Assembly (NCBI GenBank): GCA_001507425.1
Contig: LMAJ01000026.1
Span: 1-64,000, forward strand
DNA from: Flavobacteriaceae bacterium CRH
Lineage (GTDB): Bacteria > Bacteroidota > Bacteroidia > Flavobacteriales > Flavobacteriaceae
Reading direction: 5' to 3'
DNA: 64,000 bases
Below are positions 44,718 to 54,293 of this stretch, piece after piece. A program made the translations under genes and the position numbers. Position 1 is the stretch's first letter, and every line of letters starts with the position of its first letter. The notes beneath the pieces were generated by a model. That model ran no database searches. It worked only from the letters and a program-made list of their open reading frames with translations, and had not been told where the DNA came from.

Positions 44718-47432
44718 ATGAAGAAACGAATTACTTTTCTCCTTTTTATGATAACGACAATTTGTCTCTCACAGAGTTCTGAGAAATGGAAACAATACAT
44801 AAAAAAAGAAAACGAAAGAAAATTTGAGAAATACTATTTTACATCTTTAGAAAATGCACATCATAACCAATACAAGGTTGTAAAAAAATTGGACAGTACT
44901 TTTTGTATTATTGAAAGTGAAAATTTAAAATCTAACGAGACTTTAAAAAATATCTTCCCCGTTAATAATTTATGGAAATTACCCTCAAATTTTTCAAATC
45001 ATAAGGAAGAAAAGCAATATATAATAGCAACAGATACGGTCAAAGCATTACTTATTGACTTGAAATTAATGAACATTTCTAATATCAAAATAATAGATCG
45101 CCATCTTGTAATAATAAAAAGTGATTCTAAAAAAATTATTGATGAAATTATAGGTTTGAGCAGTGTCTCTTCTGTTTCGCAGGAATCGCTGCAGCCAAAA
45201 GGAGAATCTAAAATAATAGATCAAAATTTTAGCATCAATTCTATAAATAAAGCCAATACTAATTTTCCTCTTTTAACAGGCGAAAATCAAATTGTGGGTA
45301 TCAAAGATGATTTTTTTGATGTAAACGATATTGATTTATTAAATAAGCACGTTCCTTCTTCAATACAATCCTCTATTGTATCAAGTCATGCAACGGCTAT
45401 GGCAACTATAGTTTCAGGGTTAGGCAATAGTTCTGCATTAGGAAAAGGAGTTGCTCCAAAAGCGAAGATCCAATCGTCTGATTTTTTTAATCTCTATCCT
45501 GATGAAATTGCAACTTTACAAGGTGTCACTACTCAAAATCATTCTTACGGTACAGTAATTGAAAATTTTTATGGCTCGCTCGCGAATGCTTATGACGATC
45601 AGTTATTCGCAAATTCAGATTTAACGCATTGTTTTTCCTCAGGTAATACTGGACTTCAGGGTTATAAATCGATTACCGGAAATTTCAAGCAATCTAAAAA
45701 TAGTATTGTAATAGGTTGTATTGACCAAAACGAATTGATTATGCCATTTTCGTCAAAAGGACCCGCTTATGACGGCCGAATAAAACCGGAGTTAGTGGCT
45801 TTTAGTACACAAGGAACTTCAAATTCTACAGCAGTGGCAACAGGAATTATTACGTTGATGAAAGAGCATTATAAAACGATAAACAATAGCACCTTGACTA
45901 ACGCCATGACAAAAGCAATTTTAATTAATAGTGCAAAAGATTTAGGCAGCACAGGTCCGGATTTTACTTATGGCTATGGAAATATCAATGCTGATAAAAG
46001 TTTGAAAACGATTAGCGAAAATAGAATTATATCCGGTAATCTAACATCTGGTCAGACAAATTCACATACTATAATGCTTCCGGCAAATGCAAAAAACTTA
46101 AAAACCACATTAGTTTGGAACGATTTGCCCGCTGCAATCAACAGTAATATAAGTTTAATAAACGATTTAGACATAATCCTTATTTCGGCTGATAATACCA
46201 CTTTTTTACCCTGGGTTCTTAATCCTGATATACCTCAGCAGCAAGCTGAAAGAGGAAAAGATAAAATTAATACCATTGAGCAAGTAACTATCGAAAACCC
46301 CGCATCCGGATCTTATACAATCAAAATCATTGGTTCTTACGTCTCGAATACGTCTCAGGAATACAGCATCGCTTACGAATATGAATTGGAAAATCAATTT
46401 GAATGGAATTACCCCGCTACTAATGATAATTTTCCATTTGATGGTAAAACTATTTCGCCTTTTAAATGGAATTCTTCATTTACTGGTAAAAATGGACAAT
46501 TGTCTATTAGTTACAATAATGGGCAAACTTGGGAAATTATCGCAAATGGAATAAACCTGGATAACGAACAATTTAATTATACTCCCGCAGAAAAAAAATT
46601 TTCTAAAGCAAAATTAAAAATGACCATTGATAATATTGATTATATCTCAGATAGCTTTACGATTTCTTATGATTTAAACATCAGTACAAGCCTGGTTTGT
46701 GATGGCACAACAGAAATTAACTGGGACAAACCTGCAGACGTTGCTTCCTTCAATATTTATGAGCTAACAGGAGATCATTTCGAATTTAAAGAACAAACAA
46801 CAAACGCTAATTATGTTTATACTGATGGAAAAATTCACACAGTTATTCCTGTATTTGACAATAGCGAAGGAATAAAAAGTGAGTCAACATTACAGTATGC
46901 TCAAAACTCAAATTGTTATTTTGAGTTGGCTTTGGCAGAAGTTTATGAGGAGAACAAAGTAAAAATTAATGCCAGTCTTTTCAGCTTGTACAATATTAAA
47001 AGAATTGATTTAGTAAAAATAATTAATAACGACGAAAGTGTGATTAGCTCCATAAATGATATCAATTCAAAAACATTTTCTTTTTTAGATGAAGCTCCCA
47101 TAAAAGGCAGCAATAAATACAAAATAAATATAATTTTAGAAAACAATAATGTAGTGAGTTCTTTAATTCTTGATGCTAATTATTTAGGCGAAGATTTGTT
47201 TTTTGTATACCCCACGCTATTAACCAAAAATGAAGAATTAAATATTGAAGCCAAAAAAGAAGAAAATGCTATCTTCTATTTGTACAATACTAACGGACAA
47301 AATATTATTGCTTCTCCGTTACTTTCTAAAACCAATAACATTCATCTAAAAAATACAGCCTCAGGAATTTATATTTATAAAATAATTACAGGCTTAGGTG
47401 AAATACAAACAGGAAAAATTGCAGTTTTTTAA
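44718..47432 (+). CDS. Secreted subtilisin-like (S8) serine protease with type IX sorting domain
   Basis: 904 residues. Signal peptide (KKRITFLLFMITTICLSQ). Catalytic candidates: Asp in IVGIKDDFFDV near 195, His in SSHATAMATIVSG near 230 and Ser368 in QGTSNSTAVATGII. A P-domain-like block (SGSYTIKIIGSYVSNTSQ) and several beta modules follow. The last 60-70 residues (ENAIFYLYNTNGQNIIAS...ASGIYIYKI) have the N-G-x and S-G-x-Y features of a type A T9SS sorting domain, so it is probably exported by type IX secretion. A short N-terminal inhibitor domain (FDLKLMNISNIKIIDRH-type) may be cleaved. Confidence 0.85.
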   Translation: MKKRITFLLFMITTICLSQSSEKWKQYIKKENERKFEKYYFTSLENAHHNQYKVVKKLDSTFCIIESENLKSNETLKNIFPVNNLWKLPSNFSNHKEEKQYIIATDTVKALLIDLKLMNISNIKIIDRHLVIIKSDSKKIIDEIIGLSSVSSVSQESLQPKGESKIIDQNFSINSINKANTNFPLLTGENQIVGIKDDFFDVNDIDLLNKHVPSSIQSSIVSSHATAMATIVSGLGNSSALGKGVAPKAKIQSSDFFNLYPDEIATLQGVTTQNHSYGTVIENFYGSLANAYDDQLFANSDLTHCFSSGNTGLQGYKSITGNFKQSKNSIVIGCIDQNELIMPFSSKGPAYDGRIKPELVAFSTQGTSNSTAVATGIITLMKEHYKTINNSTLTNAMTKAILINSAKDLGSTGPDFTYGYGNINADKSLKTISENRIISGNLTSGQTNSHTIMLPANAKNLKTTLVWNDLPAAINSNISLINDLDIILISADNTTFLPWVLNPDIPQQQAERGKDKINTIEQVTIENPASGSYTIKIIGSYVSNTSQEYSIAYEYELENQFEWNYPATNDNFPFDGKTISPFKWNSSFTGKNGQLSISYNNGQTWEIIANGINLDNEQFNYTPAEKKFSKAKLKMTIDNIDYISDSFTISYDLNISTSLVCDGTTEINWDKPADVASFNIYELTGDHFEFKEQTTNANYVYTDGKIHTVIPVFDNSEGIKSESTLQYAQNSNCYFELALAEVYEENKVKINASLFSLYNIKRIDLVKIINNDESVISSINDINSKTFSFLDEAPIKGSNKYKINIILENNNVVSSLILDANYLGEDLFFVYPTLLTKNEELNIEAKKEENAIFYLYNTNGQNIIASPLLSKTNNIHLKNTASGIYIYKIITGLGEIQTGKIAVF

Positions 47433-47457
47433 ACTTTTTATTTAAGCCTGTATTTAT

Positions 47458-47477
47458 ATTTCATTTTATAATGAAAT
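47458..47477. terminator. Weak terminator-like hairpin after the subtilase
   Basis: 8-bp stem ATTTCATT / AATGAAAT, loop TTAT, with an AT-rich 3' side and no strong T-run. Confidence 0.4.
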
Positions 47478-47701
47478 TATTTAATCGCACACTTCCAATT
47501 CAAAACAAGCATTCGGTTTTTGGTAGAAATCAGTTAAATACCTTTTCCGAATTTAATCATAATTGATTATTTATAAAATTACTGTACAGGGCTACAATGA
47601 AAGGATGAAAAAGAAAATTCGATTCATAACTATTCAGTAAAATTAGATACTCCTTTTAAATTGAAAAGTGTGGATTAAAATATTTTGATGACTAAAACTT
47701 T

Positions 47702-48703
47702 TTATTTTATTTTAACCACAACTTTTACTTTCGCGCGTCCGCTTTCGACATAATTTAAAGCTTCATTTGTTTTTTCAAAAGAAAAAACTTTGTCCAGAAC
47801 AGGCTTAATTATTTCTGCCTCGATAAGTTTTGTGATACTACTTAATTGTTCGCCGTCAGCTTTCATAAATAAAAAAGAATAGTCAACATTTTTCGCCTTT
47901 GCTTTTTTACGAATGCCCGAACTTAATAATGACAAAATGATCTTTACAAACCACGGTGCTTTTATTTCTGTTGCAAATGATGGTGTTGGAGGACCAGAAA
48001 TAGAAATTAGTTTTCCTCCCGATTTTAATATTCGTAACGATTTTTCAAGTGTTATTTTATCCTGACTATTTAATACAACATCATAATCACTCAATTGGTT
48101 TTCAAAATCACTATTTTTATAATCAATCGTAAAATCGGCTCCAAGTTTCGCAAGCAAATCAAAACTTTTGGTACTTGCCGTTGTAGCAACCGTTGCGCCT
48201 AAATGTTTAGCAAGCTGAATTGCAATGGTACCAACACCGCCGGAACCTGCCTGAATAAATACTTTTTGTCCTTTTTGAATTTTTGCTCTTTCAACCAAAA
48301 CCTGCCAGGCAGTTAAAGCTACTAACGGAACAGATGCTGCTTCTTCCATAGAGAGGTTCTTTGGTTTCAACGCTACATCTTTTTCATCTATGGCAATAAA
48401 TTCAGCAAATGTTCCTATACGATGATCTGCCGGTCTGGCATAAATTTCATCGCCAGCTTTAAACTTTTTTACATTTCTCCCAACTTTTGTAATAACTCCC
48501 GCTACATCATGTCCTAAAATCAAGGGAAGTTTATAAGGTAAAATAAGTTTAAACTCTCCTGTTTTTATTTTTGAATCCAAAAGATTGATTCCGGCCGCAT
48601 AAACCTCAACCAGAACATCATTGTCTTTTACTTCCGGAAAAGGCATTTCAGTTTGTTGCAAATTTCCTTCTTTACTGTATTTATCAATTATAAATGCTTT
48701 CAT
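47702..48703 (-). CDS. Medium-chain alcohol dehydrogenase/quinone oxidoreductase
   Basis: 333 residues. GroES-like start (VYAAGINLLDSKIKTGEF) and Rossmann site QAGSGGVGTIAIQLAKHLGA. No zinc ligand cluster is obvious, so the quinone-oxidoreductase type is likely. It follows the SDR at 48727 by 23 bases; both may be in the operon controlled by the TetR at 49640. Confidence 0.82.
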   Translation of the reverse strand: MKAFIIDKYSKEGNLQQTEMPFPEVKDNDVLVEVYAAGINLLDSKIKTGEFKLILPYKLPLILGHDVAGVITKVGRNVKKFKAGDEIYARPADHRIGTFAEFIAIDEKDVALKPKNLSMEEAASVPLVALTAWQVLVERAKIQKGQKVFIQAGSGGVGTIAIQLAKHLGATVATTASTKSFDLLAKLGADFTIDYKNSDFENQLSDYDVVLNSQDKITLEKSLRILKSGGKLISISGPPTPSFATEIKAPWFVKIILSLLSSGIRKKAKAKNVDYSFLFMKADGEQLSSITKLIEAEIIKPVLDKVFSFEKTNEALNYVESGRAKVKVVVKIK

Positions 48704-48726
48704 TTTATATCTTTTTAAAGTTCTGA

Positions 48727-49494
48727 TTATTGCTTAAGGCCTGCATATATCTTTTTAGGATTTACCAAATTAAAAGCCAGCTGCGGAAAAAATCTACTAA
48801 CGATATATAACAATTTAGTATCTCCTGCCCGAATCGTAAATTGATCTTTTTTAATTCCTGCAACAAGGGCTTTTACCAATTTTTCGGGAGTCATTTTCTT
48901 GTCATTTCTTTTTGCTGTCATCTCTGTTGCTACAAGCGGAGGAAGCAGTTCAAAAACTTTTACATTACTGTCTAAAATCTCTAAATTCTTTCTAAGCGTT
49001 CGGGTGTAAAAACTTAAAGCTGCTTTTGTTGCCGCATAAGTGGGCTCTTCTAATGCAGGTACCATACTCAAAATAGAAGTTGTATTTATAATGGCACTTT
49101 CTTTTCTTAATTTCAACATATCTATAAAAAGTGTATTAAGTCTTATAACACCAAAGTAATTGATATTCATTTCATAAATCGCATTCTTCAAAATTTGCTC
49201 ATTTGCAATTCCGAGATTAAGTGCCGGGCTTCCAACACCTGCATTATTGTATAAAATATCTATTCCGCCCAGAAAAACTACTTTCTCATAAAGTGCTTTT
49301 GCATCTTCAGGATTTTCAACATCACTTTTAATAGTGGTCAGTGATGGAAGTATCCTTTTTGCAGCATCTAATTTTTCTTGATTCCTTCCTGTAATAATTA
49401 CCCTGGCACCTTCGGCTAAAAATTGCTTTGCTGATTCTAAACCAATACCGGAAGCTCCTCCGGTAATCAATATTGTTTTACCTTTTATGTTCAT
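48727..49494 (-). CDS. Short-chain dehydrogenase/reductase (DltE-like)
   Basis: 255 residues. TGGASGIGLESAKQFL, NNAGVG and YAATKAALSFYTRTLRKNLE are the cofactor, NNAG and YxxxK motifs. The arrangement (SDR followed by MDR, TetR upstream) suggests carbonyl or xenobiotic reduction under TetR control, but the substrate is unknown. Confidence 0.82.
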   Translation of the reverse strand: MNIKGKTILITGGASGIGLESAKQFLAEGARVIITGRNQEKLDAAKRILPSLTTIKSDVENPEDAKALYEKVVFLGGIDILYNNAGVGSPALNLGIANEQILKNAIYEMNINYFGVIRLNTLFIDMLKLRKESAIINTTSILSMVPALEEPTYAATKAALSFYTRTLRKNLEILDSNVKVFELLPPLVATEMTAKRNDKKMTPEKLVKALVAGIKKDQFTIRAGDTKLLYIVSRFFPQLAFNLVNPKKIYAGLKQ

Positions 49495-49603
49495 TTAAAT
49501 TTTATTTAATGATTATTTTATTTTCCTCCTTATTTAGTTTTTAGTAATTCTCTATTTAATAAAATCATTATTTATTTATTTTAGACTTTTTAGTTTATTT
49601 TAA

Positions 49604-49623
49604 AATATACTTTTAAGTCTATT
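49604..49623. promoter_or_regulatory. TetR operator between tetR (49640) and the SDR gene
   Basis: AATATACT-TTTA-AGTCTATT, the same 8-4-8 plan as the copy at 50252-50271, with one mismatch in an arm. A weaker copy TTTAGACT-TTTT-AGTTTATT lies at 49580-49599. Confidence 0.55.
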
Positions 49624-49639
49624 TTTAGTCAAAAAAAAA

Positions 49640-50230
49640 TCATATGATGTATTGTTCCAATTCAGACTTTAGACTTTTAACAAGTCCCTGCATAGGTTTT
49701 GCTGTATTCATAACCCTGCACATTACTATGCCGCCTTCAACTGACGCGACTAATTTAAAAGCAAAAACAGCAGGATCAAGTTTACTGGAAAACTCACCAA
49801 TATTAATTCCCTCCTGAAGTAAGGCCGTTAATTCCTCCTGCCCGTTTCTAAATACTTTAGCTACTTTTTCTTTTATAAAAGGATAATTATCATCTGCTTC
49901 TACAGCAGTGTTAAAGATCGGACAGCCGCCTGAAATATAGGTTTCAATGGGATTTTTATAAAAATCCAAAAAAGCAAATACTTTCCCTTTTATTGTTTTT
50001 CCACTATAAACGGCAGTTCTGATTTTATCTGAAACCATTTTAAGCGATAATTCAATCACTTGTTCAGATAAATCTTCTTTATTTTCAAAATGACCGTAAA
50101 GACATCCCTTTGTAAGTTTCGTAGCTTCCAGAACATCATCGATATTAACTCCCGAAATACCTTTTTCATTATAAAGTGGCACCGCAGTTTCAAGTATAAA
50201 TTGTTTTGTTCTTTCAGCTTTCGTGAGCAT
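49640..50230 (-). CDS. TetR-family repressor
   Basis: 196 residues. Helix-turn-helix: TKQFILETAVPLYNEKGISGVNIDDVLEATKLTKGCLYGHFENKEDL (quoted in parts: KGISGVNIDDVLEATKLTKG and LYGHFENKEDL). The C-terminal domain (EVDDNYPFIKEKVAKVF-like) fits the ligand domain. It is transcribed with the SDR and MDR downstream. Palindromic sites on both sides imply autoregulation. Confidence 0.85.
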   Translation of the reverse strand: MLTKAERTKQFILETAVPLYNEKGISGVNIDDVLEATKLTKGCLYGHFENKEDLSEQVIELSLKMVSDKIRTAVYSGKTIKGKVFAFLDFYKNPIETYISGGCPIFNTAVEADDNYPFIKEKVAKVFRNGQEELTALLQEGINIGEFSSKLDPAVFAFKLVASVEGGIVMCRVMNTAKPMQGLVKSLKSELEQYII

Positions 50231-50251
50231 TGTAAATAAAATTAGAGCACA

Positions 50252-50271
50252 AATATACTAAAAAGTATATT
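50252..50271. promoter_or_regulatory. TetR operator upstream of tetR (49640)
   Basis: Perfect 8-bp arms AATATACT / AGTATATT with a 4-base A spacer, 22 bases upstream of the tetR start codon on the minus strand. Confidence 0.65.
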
Positions 50272-50612
50272 TTAAAATATAAAATCATCATTTAATTTAT
50301 ATTTTTTTTTAATATTTAGTTGATAAGAAATCAAAACAGTTAACAAACTACAGGCATTTAAGAACAAGACACATACCAACATTTTTATATCCTCGCTAAA
50401 CGATAGTATAGTATTAAATTTTTTTGTGTTATTAAATCTTTACCCAGAGATTCTGACTACATATTTAGCAATTTAGGCTAATTTTTGATGAACCTCCTAA
50501 TCTAATTTTGTACTAGAGAAAGAGACTTGGAAAGATTCATATTAATAAATTCTATTATCATGAAATATCCTGGTCTTTTAAGGAAAATTAAAAATTAAAA
50601 GATAAATACAAA
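50272..50612. other. Intergenic region before the MDR gene at 50613
   Basis: AT-rich, no supported gene. TAATTTTG (50503-50510) fits a -7 box and TTTG (50484-50487) lies 15 bases upstream, a little close for a -33 element. Confidence 0.4.
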
Positions 50613-51656
50613 ATGACACAATTTGAAAAAAAAGCCGATACGATTGAAATTCCACCAGTTATGATGGCAATTAGATTACACGAATTTGGCGGCACTGAAG
50701 TTTTACGTTACGAAGAAGCTCCCATTCCAGAACTAAAAACGGGCGAGGTCCTTATTCGCGTACATGCAATTGGAGTAAATCCTCCTGACTGGTATTTGCG
50801 CGATGGTCACAAAATGCTCCCGGCTGAGTGGAGACCGCAAGTTCCCTTCCCTATTATTCTTGGCTCAGACGTTTCTGGAATTGTTGTGGCTGTCGCCGAA
50901 GATGTAAAAAATTTCTCTGTTGGCGATGAAGTTTTTGGAATGGTTCGTTTTCCAAGCGTTGGTGAGAGTGCTGCTTATGCACAATACGTAGCTGCTCCTG
51001 CAACAGATTTGGCTTTGAAACCAGCAGGTATTGATCATGCGCATGCCGCTGCCGCTGCAATGGCAGGATTAACGGCGTGGCAATTTCTGATAGCATTGGG
51101 ACATAATCATCCAAATCCTCTTCAAGCCGAAATGCATCAGCCATTACCACTTAAGGATAAAACGGTACTTATAAACGGAGCAGCGGGAGGTGTAGGACAC
51201 TTTGCCGTACAATTAGCAAAATGGAAAGGTGCTAATGTAATAGCAGTAGCATCAACTAGTCATGAATCGTTTTTGCGTGAGTTGGGTGCCAGTGCTTTTA
51301 TCGATTATACTAAAACTCCTCCGGAAGATGTCGCTCATGATATCGATATTGTCCTTGATACTTTAGGCGGTTCAAACACAGGCCGTTTCTTACGAACACT
51401 TAAACGTGGTGGTGCTTTATTTCCTGTATTTTTAGGTTTTTCTGATCAAAAAGAAGCTGATAAATTAGGGATCACGGTGTCAATGACTCAGGTTCGTTCT
51501 AGCGGTTTACAGCTTGAAGAATTAGGAAAATTATTAGATACGGGTACAATTAAAGTTGCCATAGATAGCACATTTGCATTGGCAGATGCTAAAAGCGCAC
51601 ACGAAAGAGCAGCACATGGACATATTCAAGGTAAGATTGTTTTAATAGTTGAATAA
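50613..51656 (+). CDS. NADP-dependent medium-chain oxidoreductase
   Basis: 347 residues. Motifs VLIRVHAIGVNPPDWYLRDG (GroES-like), ILGSDVSGIVV, and the Rossmann site LINGAAGGVGHFAVQLAKWKGA. No zinc motif, so likely a quinone-oxidoreductase-type MDR. It precedes a SnoaL-like protein and AraC paralogue 3 on the same strand, so it may be that regulator's target. Confidence 0.82.
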   Translation: MTQFEKKADTIEIPPVMMAIRLHEFGGTEVLRYEEAPIPELKTGEVLIRVHAIGVNPPDWYLRDGHKMLPAEWRPQVPFPIILGSDVSGIVVAVAEDVKNFSVGDEVFGMVRFPSVGESAAYAQYVAAPATDLALKPAGIDHAHAAAAAMAGLTAWQFLIALGHNHPNPLQAEMHQPLPLKDKTVLINGAAGGVGHFAVQLAKWKGANVIAVASTSHESFLRELGASAFIDYTKTPPEDVAHDIDIVLDTLGGSNTGRFLRTLKRGGALFPVFLGFSDQKEADKLGITVSMTQVRSSGLQLEELGKLLDTGTIKVAIDSTFALADAKSAHERAAHGHIQGKIVLIVE

Positions 51657-51679
51657 GACATTACCGTAATTATAACATT

Positions 51680-51711
51680 TAGAAGCTGTCTGAAAACGGA
51701 GACAGCTTCTA
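51680..51711 (+). terminator. Terminator after the MDR gene
   Basis: 12-bp stem TAGAAGCTGTCT / AGACAGCTTCTA with an 8-base loop, AT-rich on the 3' side. Confidence 0.7.
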
Positions 51712-51742
51712 TTTAAAAAATCAATTTTAAAAAAAAGTAATC

Positions 51743-52183
51743 ATGAATATAAAAGAATTGGAAGATAGGATTTCTATAAGAGAACTGATAGATCAAATTT
51801 CTATTTTAGGAGATCAGCGCAATGTGCACCAACAAGTTCAATTATTTTCTGAGGATGCCATATCAGAAACTTACAGCGAAGATACGATCCTTTTAAAACT
51901 GAAAGGCCGAAAAGAAATGGAAGTGGCTTTTACAGGTTTTCTTGAAAACTTCGAAACGGTTTACCATTTAAACGGCCAGCAGATCATAGCCATAAATGGC
52001 GACAATGCAACCGGAACTTCTTACTGTCAGGTTACACTAATAGGCAACGAGAACAGTAAAAAAATAAAAAACACTATTGGGGCAATTTACCATGATCATT
52101 TTATTCGCATTAATAACAATTGGTTAATTGCAAAGCGTATTGGACATTTTAAATGGCAGGAAAAAAGTGAAGTTAATCTATAA
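51743..52183 (+). CDS. SnoaL-like (NTF2-fold) small protein
   Basis: 146 residues. Pattern of the SnoaL/NTF2-like superfamily: an N-terminal helix (LEDRISIRELIDQISILGDQ), then SEDAISETYSEDTIL and a mixed sheet to GHFKWQEKSE. Such folds are either enzymes or small-ligand binders; no catalytic residues can be assigned. It sits between an MDR and AraC paralogue 3. Confidence 0.7.
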   Translation: MNIKELEDRISIRELIDQISILGDQRNVHQQVQLFSEDAISETYSEDTILLKLKGRKEMEVAFTGFLENFETVYHLNGQQIIAINGDNATGTSYCQVTLIGNENSKKIKNTIGAIYHDHFIRINNNWLIAKRIGHFKWQEKSEVNL

Positions 52184-52232
52184 AAGCAGTCCTTTTTAAA
52201 TTTACCATATTAATCGTATATTTACCTTTATC

Positions 52233-53138
52233 ATGAAAATCCAATTACAACCCATTGTTTACAAGAGCATTTCAGCCTACATGCGAGGCATGGGCATGTC
52301 TCGACCGCTGCATCCTTTGGTTGCTCTCGCTACCTATGACACCAATAAAGTAAGTACTGAAAACGGCGGGCAAACTATTTTGGTCGATTTCTATAAAGTT
52401 TCGTTTAAAAAAGACTTTAAGGGTCAGGTTAAATACGGACAGGGTTCTTATGATTTTGAGGAAGGCGGCATGGCGTTTTTAGCTCCAAACCAAGTAATTA
52501 CACTATCAAGTGAAGAAAGCTGTTATGAAGGTTACAACCTTTACTTTCATCCGGACCTCATCCGTAATTATCAACTCGGAAAAAATATTAATCAATACGG
52601 CTTCTTTTCTTATGCCGTAAACGAAGCTTTGTTTCTTTCCAATAAAGAAAAAAAAGTAATTGCAGGGTTGTTTGAAAACATTGCAGCAGAGTTGGATAAT
52701 AATATTGATGTATTTAGCCAGGATGTTTTGGTATCGCAGATTGAGTTATTGCTAAATTACAGCAATCGTTTTTACAACCGACAATTCATTACCCGAAAAG
52801 CTGTTCATGACGATATTATAACGCAAATGGATGCCTATTTAGCAGGTAGGTTTGAAGATGAGTTTGGCGGAATCCCAACCGTTTTAGAAGTCTCTCAACA
52901 TTTAAATGTTTCACCAAGATACCTCACAGATATGCTCAAATCCCTGACTGGGCAAAGTGCACAACAGCTCATTCATGACCGATTGGTTGAAAGAGCTAAA
53001 ACGATCTTAAGCACAACCAAAATTAATATTGCCGAAGTAGCTTACCAACTTGGCTTTGAGCATCCTCAGTCTTTTAATAAATTGTTTAAGCGCTATACCG
53101 ATTTATCTCCAAACGCTTTTAGAAAATCTTTTAATTGA
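52233..53138 (+). CDS. AraC-family regulator (paralogue 3)
   Basis: 301 residues with the same plan as the AraC genes at 40373 and 42256: cupin-like YDFEEGGMAFLAPNQVITLS, linker YSNRFYNRQFITRKAVHDDII and helix-turn-helix VAYQLGFEHPQSFNKLFKRYTDLSPNAFR. It follows the MDR and SnoaL-like genes by 49 bases. Confidence 0.85.
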   Translation: MKIQLQPIVYKSISAYMRGMGMSRPLHPLVALATYDTNKVSTENGGQTILVDFYKVSFKKDFKGQVKYGQGSYDFEEGGMAFLAPNQVITLSSEESCYEGYNLYFHPDLIRNYQLGKNINQYGFFSYAVNEALFLSNKEKKVIAGLFENIAAELDNNIDVFSQDVLVSQIELLLNYSNRFYNRQFITRKAVHDDIITQMDAYLAGRFEDEFGGIPTVLEVSQHLNVSPRYLTDMLKSLTGQSAQQLIHDRLVERAKTILSTTKINIAEVAYQLGFEHPQSFNKLFKRYTDLSPNAFRKSFN

Positions 53139-53264
53139 TCGATTCCTATTTTAAACACTTTATTACTTCGTTCAAAATTCTATACGATTTTGAACTAATA
53201 AGCTGAAAAATAGGAATCAAAAAATAACATTGTTTCAATACTGCCTTATAACCATTTTAGCATT

Positions 53265-54293
53265 CTATTTTAGAAGTACACTTTTATATTTATCTATATT
53301 TTTTAAAACAATGCCAGTACCTCTAACTACGGCTCTTAAAGGATCTTCTGCAATATAGACCGGCAGATCTGTTTTCTGTGAAATTCTTTTATCAAGACCA
53401 CGAAGCATTGCGCCACCTCCAGCGAGATATAATCCGGTATTATAAATGTCGGCGGCTAGTTCAGGCGGTGTTAATGAAAGCGTTACCATAATAGCATCTT
53501 CAATTCTAAGGACTGATTTATCTATAGCCCTTGCAATTTCTCTTGATGTAACTCGAACTTCTTTTGGTTTACCGGTAAGCAAATCCCTTCCACGAACCAT
53601 CATATCTTCAGGGGCATACTCAAGTACTTCGATTGCCGCGCCTACCTCAATTTTTATCTGCTCTGCCGTAGCCTCTCCAATATATAGGTTATGATGGGTT
53701 CTCATATAATAGAGTATATCTCCCGTAAAGACATCTCCTGCAATTTTTATCGATTTGTCGCAAATAATTCCTCCAAGTGCGATTACAGCAATTTCTGTAG
53801 TACCTCCTCCAATATCAACAATAATATTTCCTTTGGGCTGCATTACATCCAAACCCATTCCGATAGCTGCCGCCATTGGTTCATGAATTAAAAATACTTC
53901 TTTTCCATTCACCCTTTCGCAGGATTCCTTTACCGCTCTCATTTCAACTTCAGTAATTCCGCTTGGAATACATACCACCATTCGCAGCGCCGGAGTAAAA
54001 AGGTTTTTCTTTATTTCAGGAATATTTTTTATAAACCAGCTGATCATTTTTTCTGAAGCATCAAAATCTGCAATAACTCCATCTTTAAGCGGTCGTATTG
54101 TTTTAATATTCTCGTGTGTTTTACCCTGCATTAAACTGGCTTCTTTACCTACAGCAATAATTTTTCCATTTCTAATATCCCTTGCTACAATTGAAGGACT
54201 GTCTACAACAATCTTTCCATCATAAATTATCAAAGTGTTAGCTGTTCCCAAATCCATAGCGATTTCCACTATCATAAAATCAAATAATCCCAT
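53265..54293 (-). CDS. mreB: MreB-like actin homologue
   Basis: 342 residues, the usual MreB length. Actin-ATPase motifs: AMDLGTANTLIIYDGK (phosphate 1), VDIGGGTTEIAVIALGG (phosphate 2) and LYLAGGGAMLRGL (adenosine). It also has KTHENIKTIRPLKDGVIADFD, typical of MreB. It forms filaments at the membrane that guide peptidoglycan synthesis. The usual partners mreC, mreD and pbp2 are not adjacent, so this is a stand-alone copy, and a second mreB may exist elsewhere in the genome. Confidence 0.88.
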   Translation of the reverse strand: MGLFDFMIVEIAMDLGTANTLIIYDGKIVVDSPSIVARDIRNGKIIAVGKEASLMQGKTHENIKTIRPLKDGVIADFDASEKMISWFIKNIPEIKKNLFTPALRMVVCIPSGITEVEMRAVKESCERVNGKEVFLIHEPMAAAIGMGLDVMQPKGNIIVDIGGGTTEIAVIALGGIICDKSIKIAGDVFTGDILYYMRTHHNLYIGEATAEQIKIEVGAAIEVLEYAPEDMMVRGRDLLTGKPKEVRVTSREIARAIDKSVLRIEDAIMVTLSLTPPELAADIYNTGLYLAGGGAMLRGLDKRISQKTDLPVYIAEDPLRAVVRGTGIVLKNIDKYKSVLLK

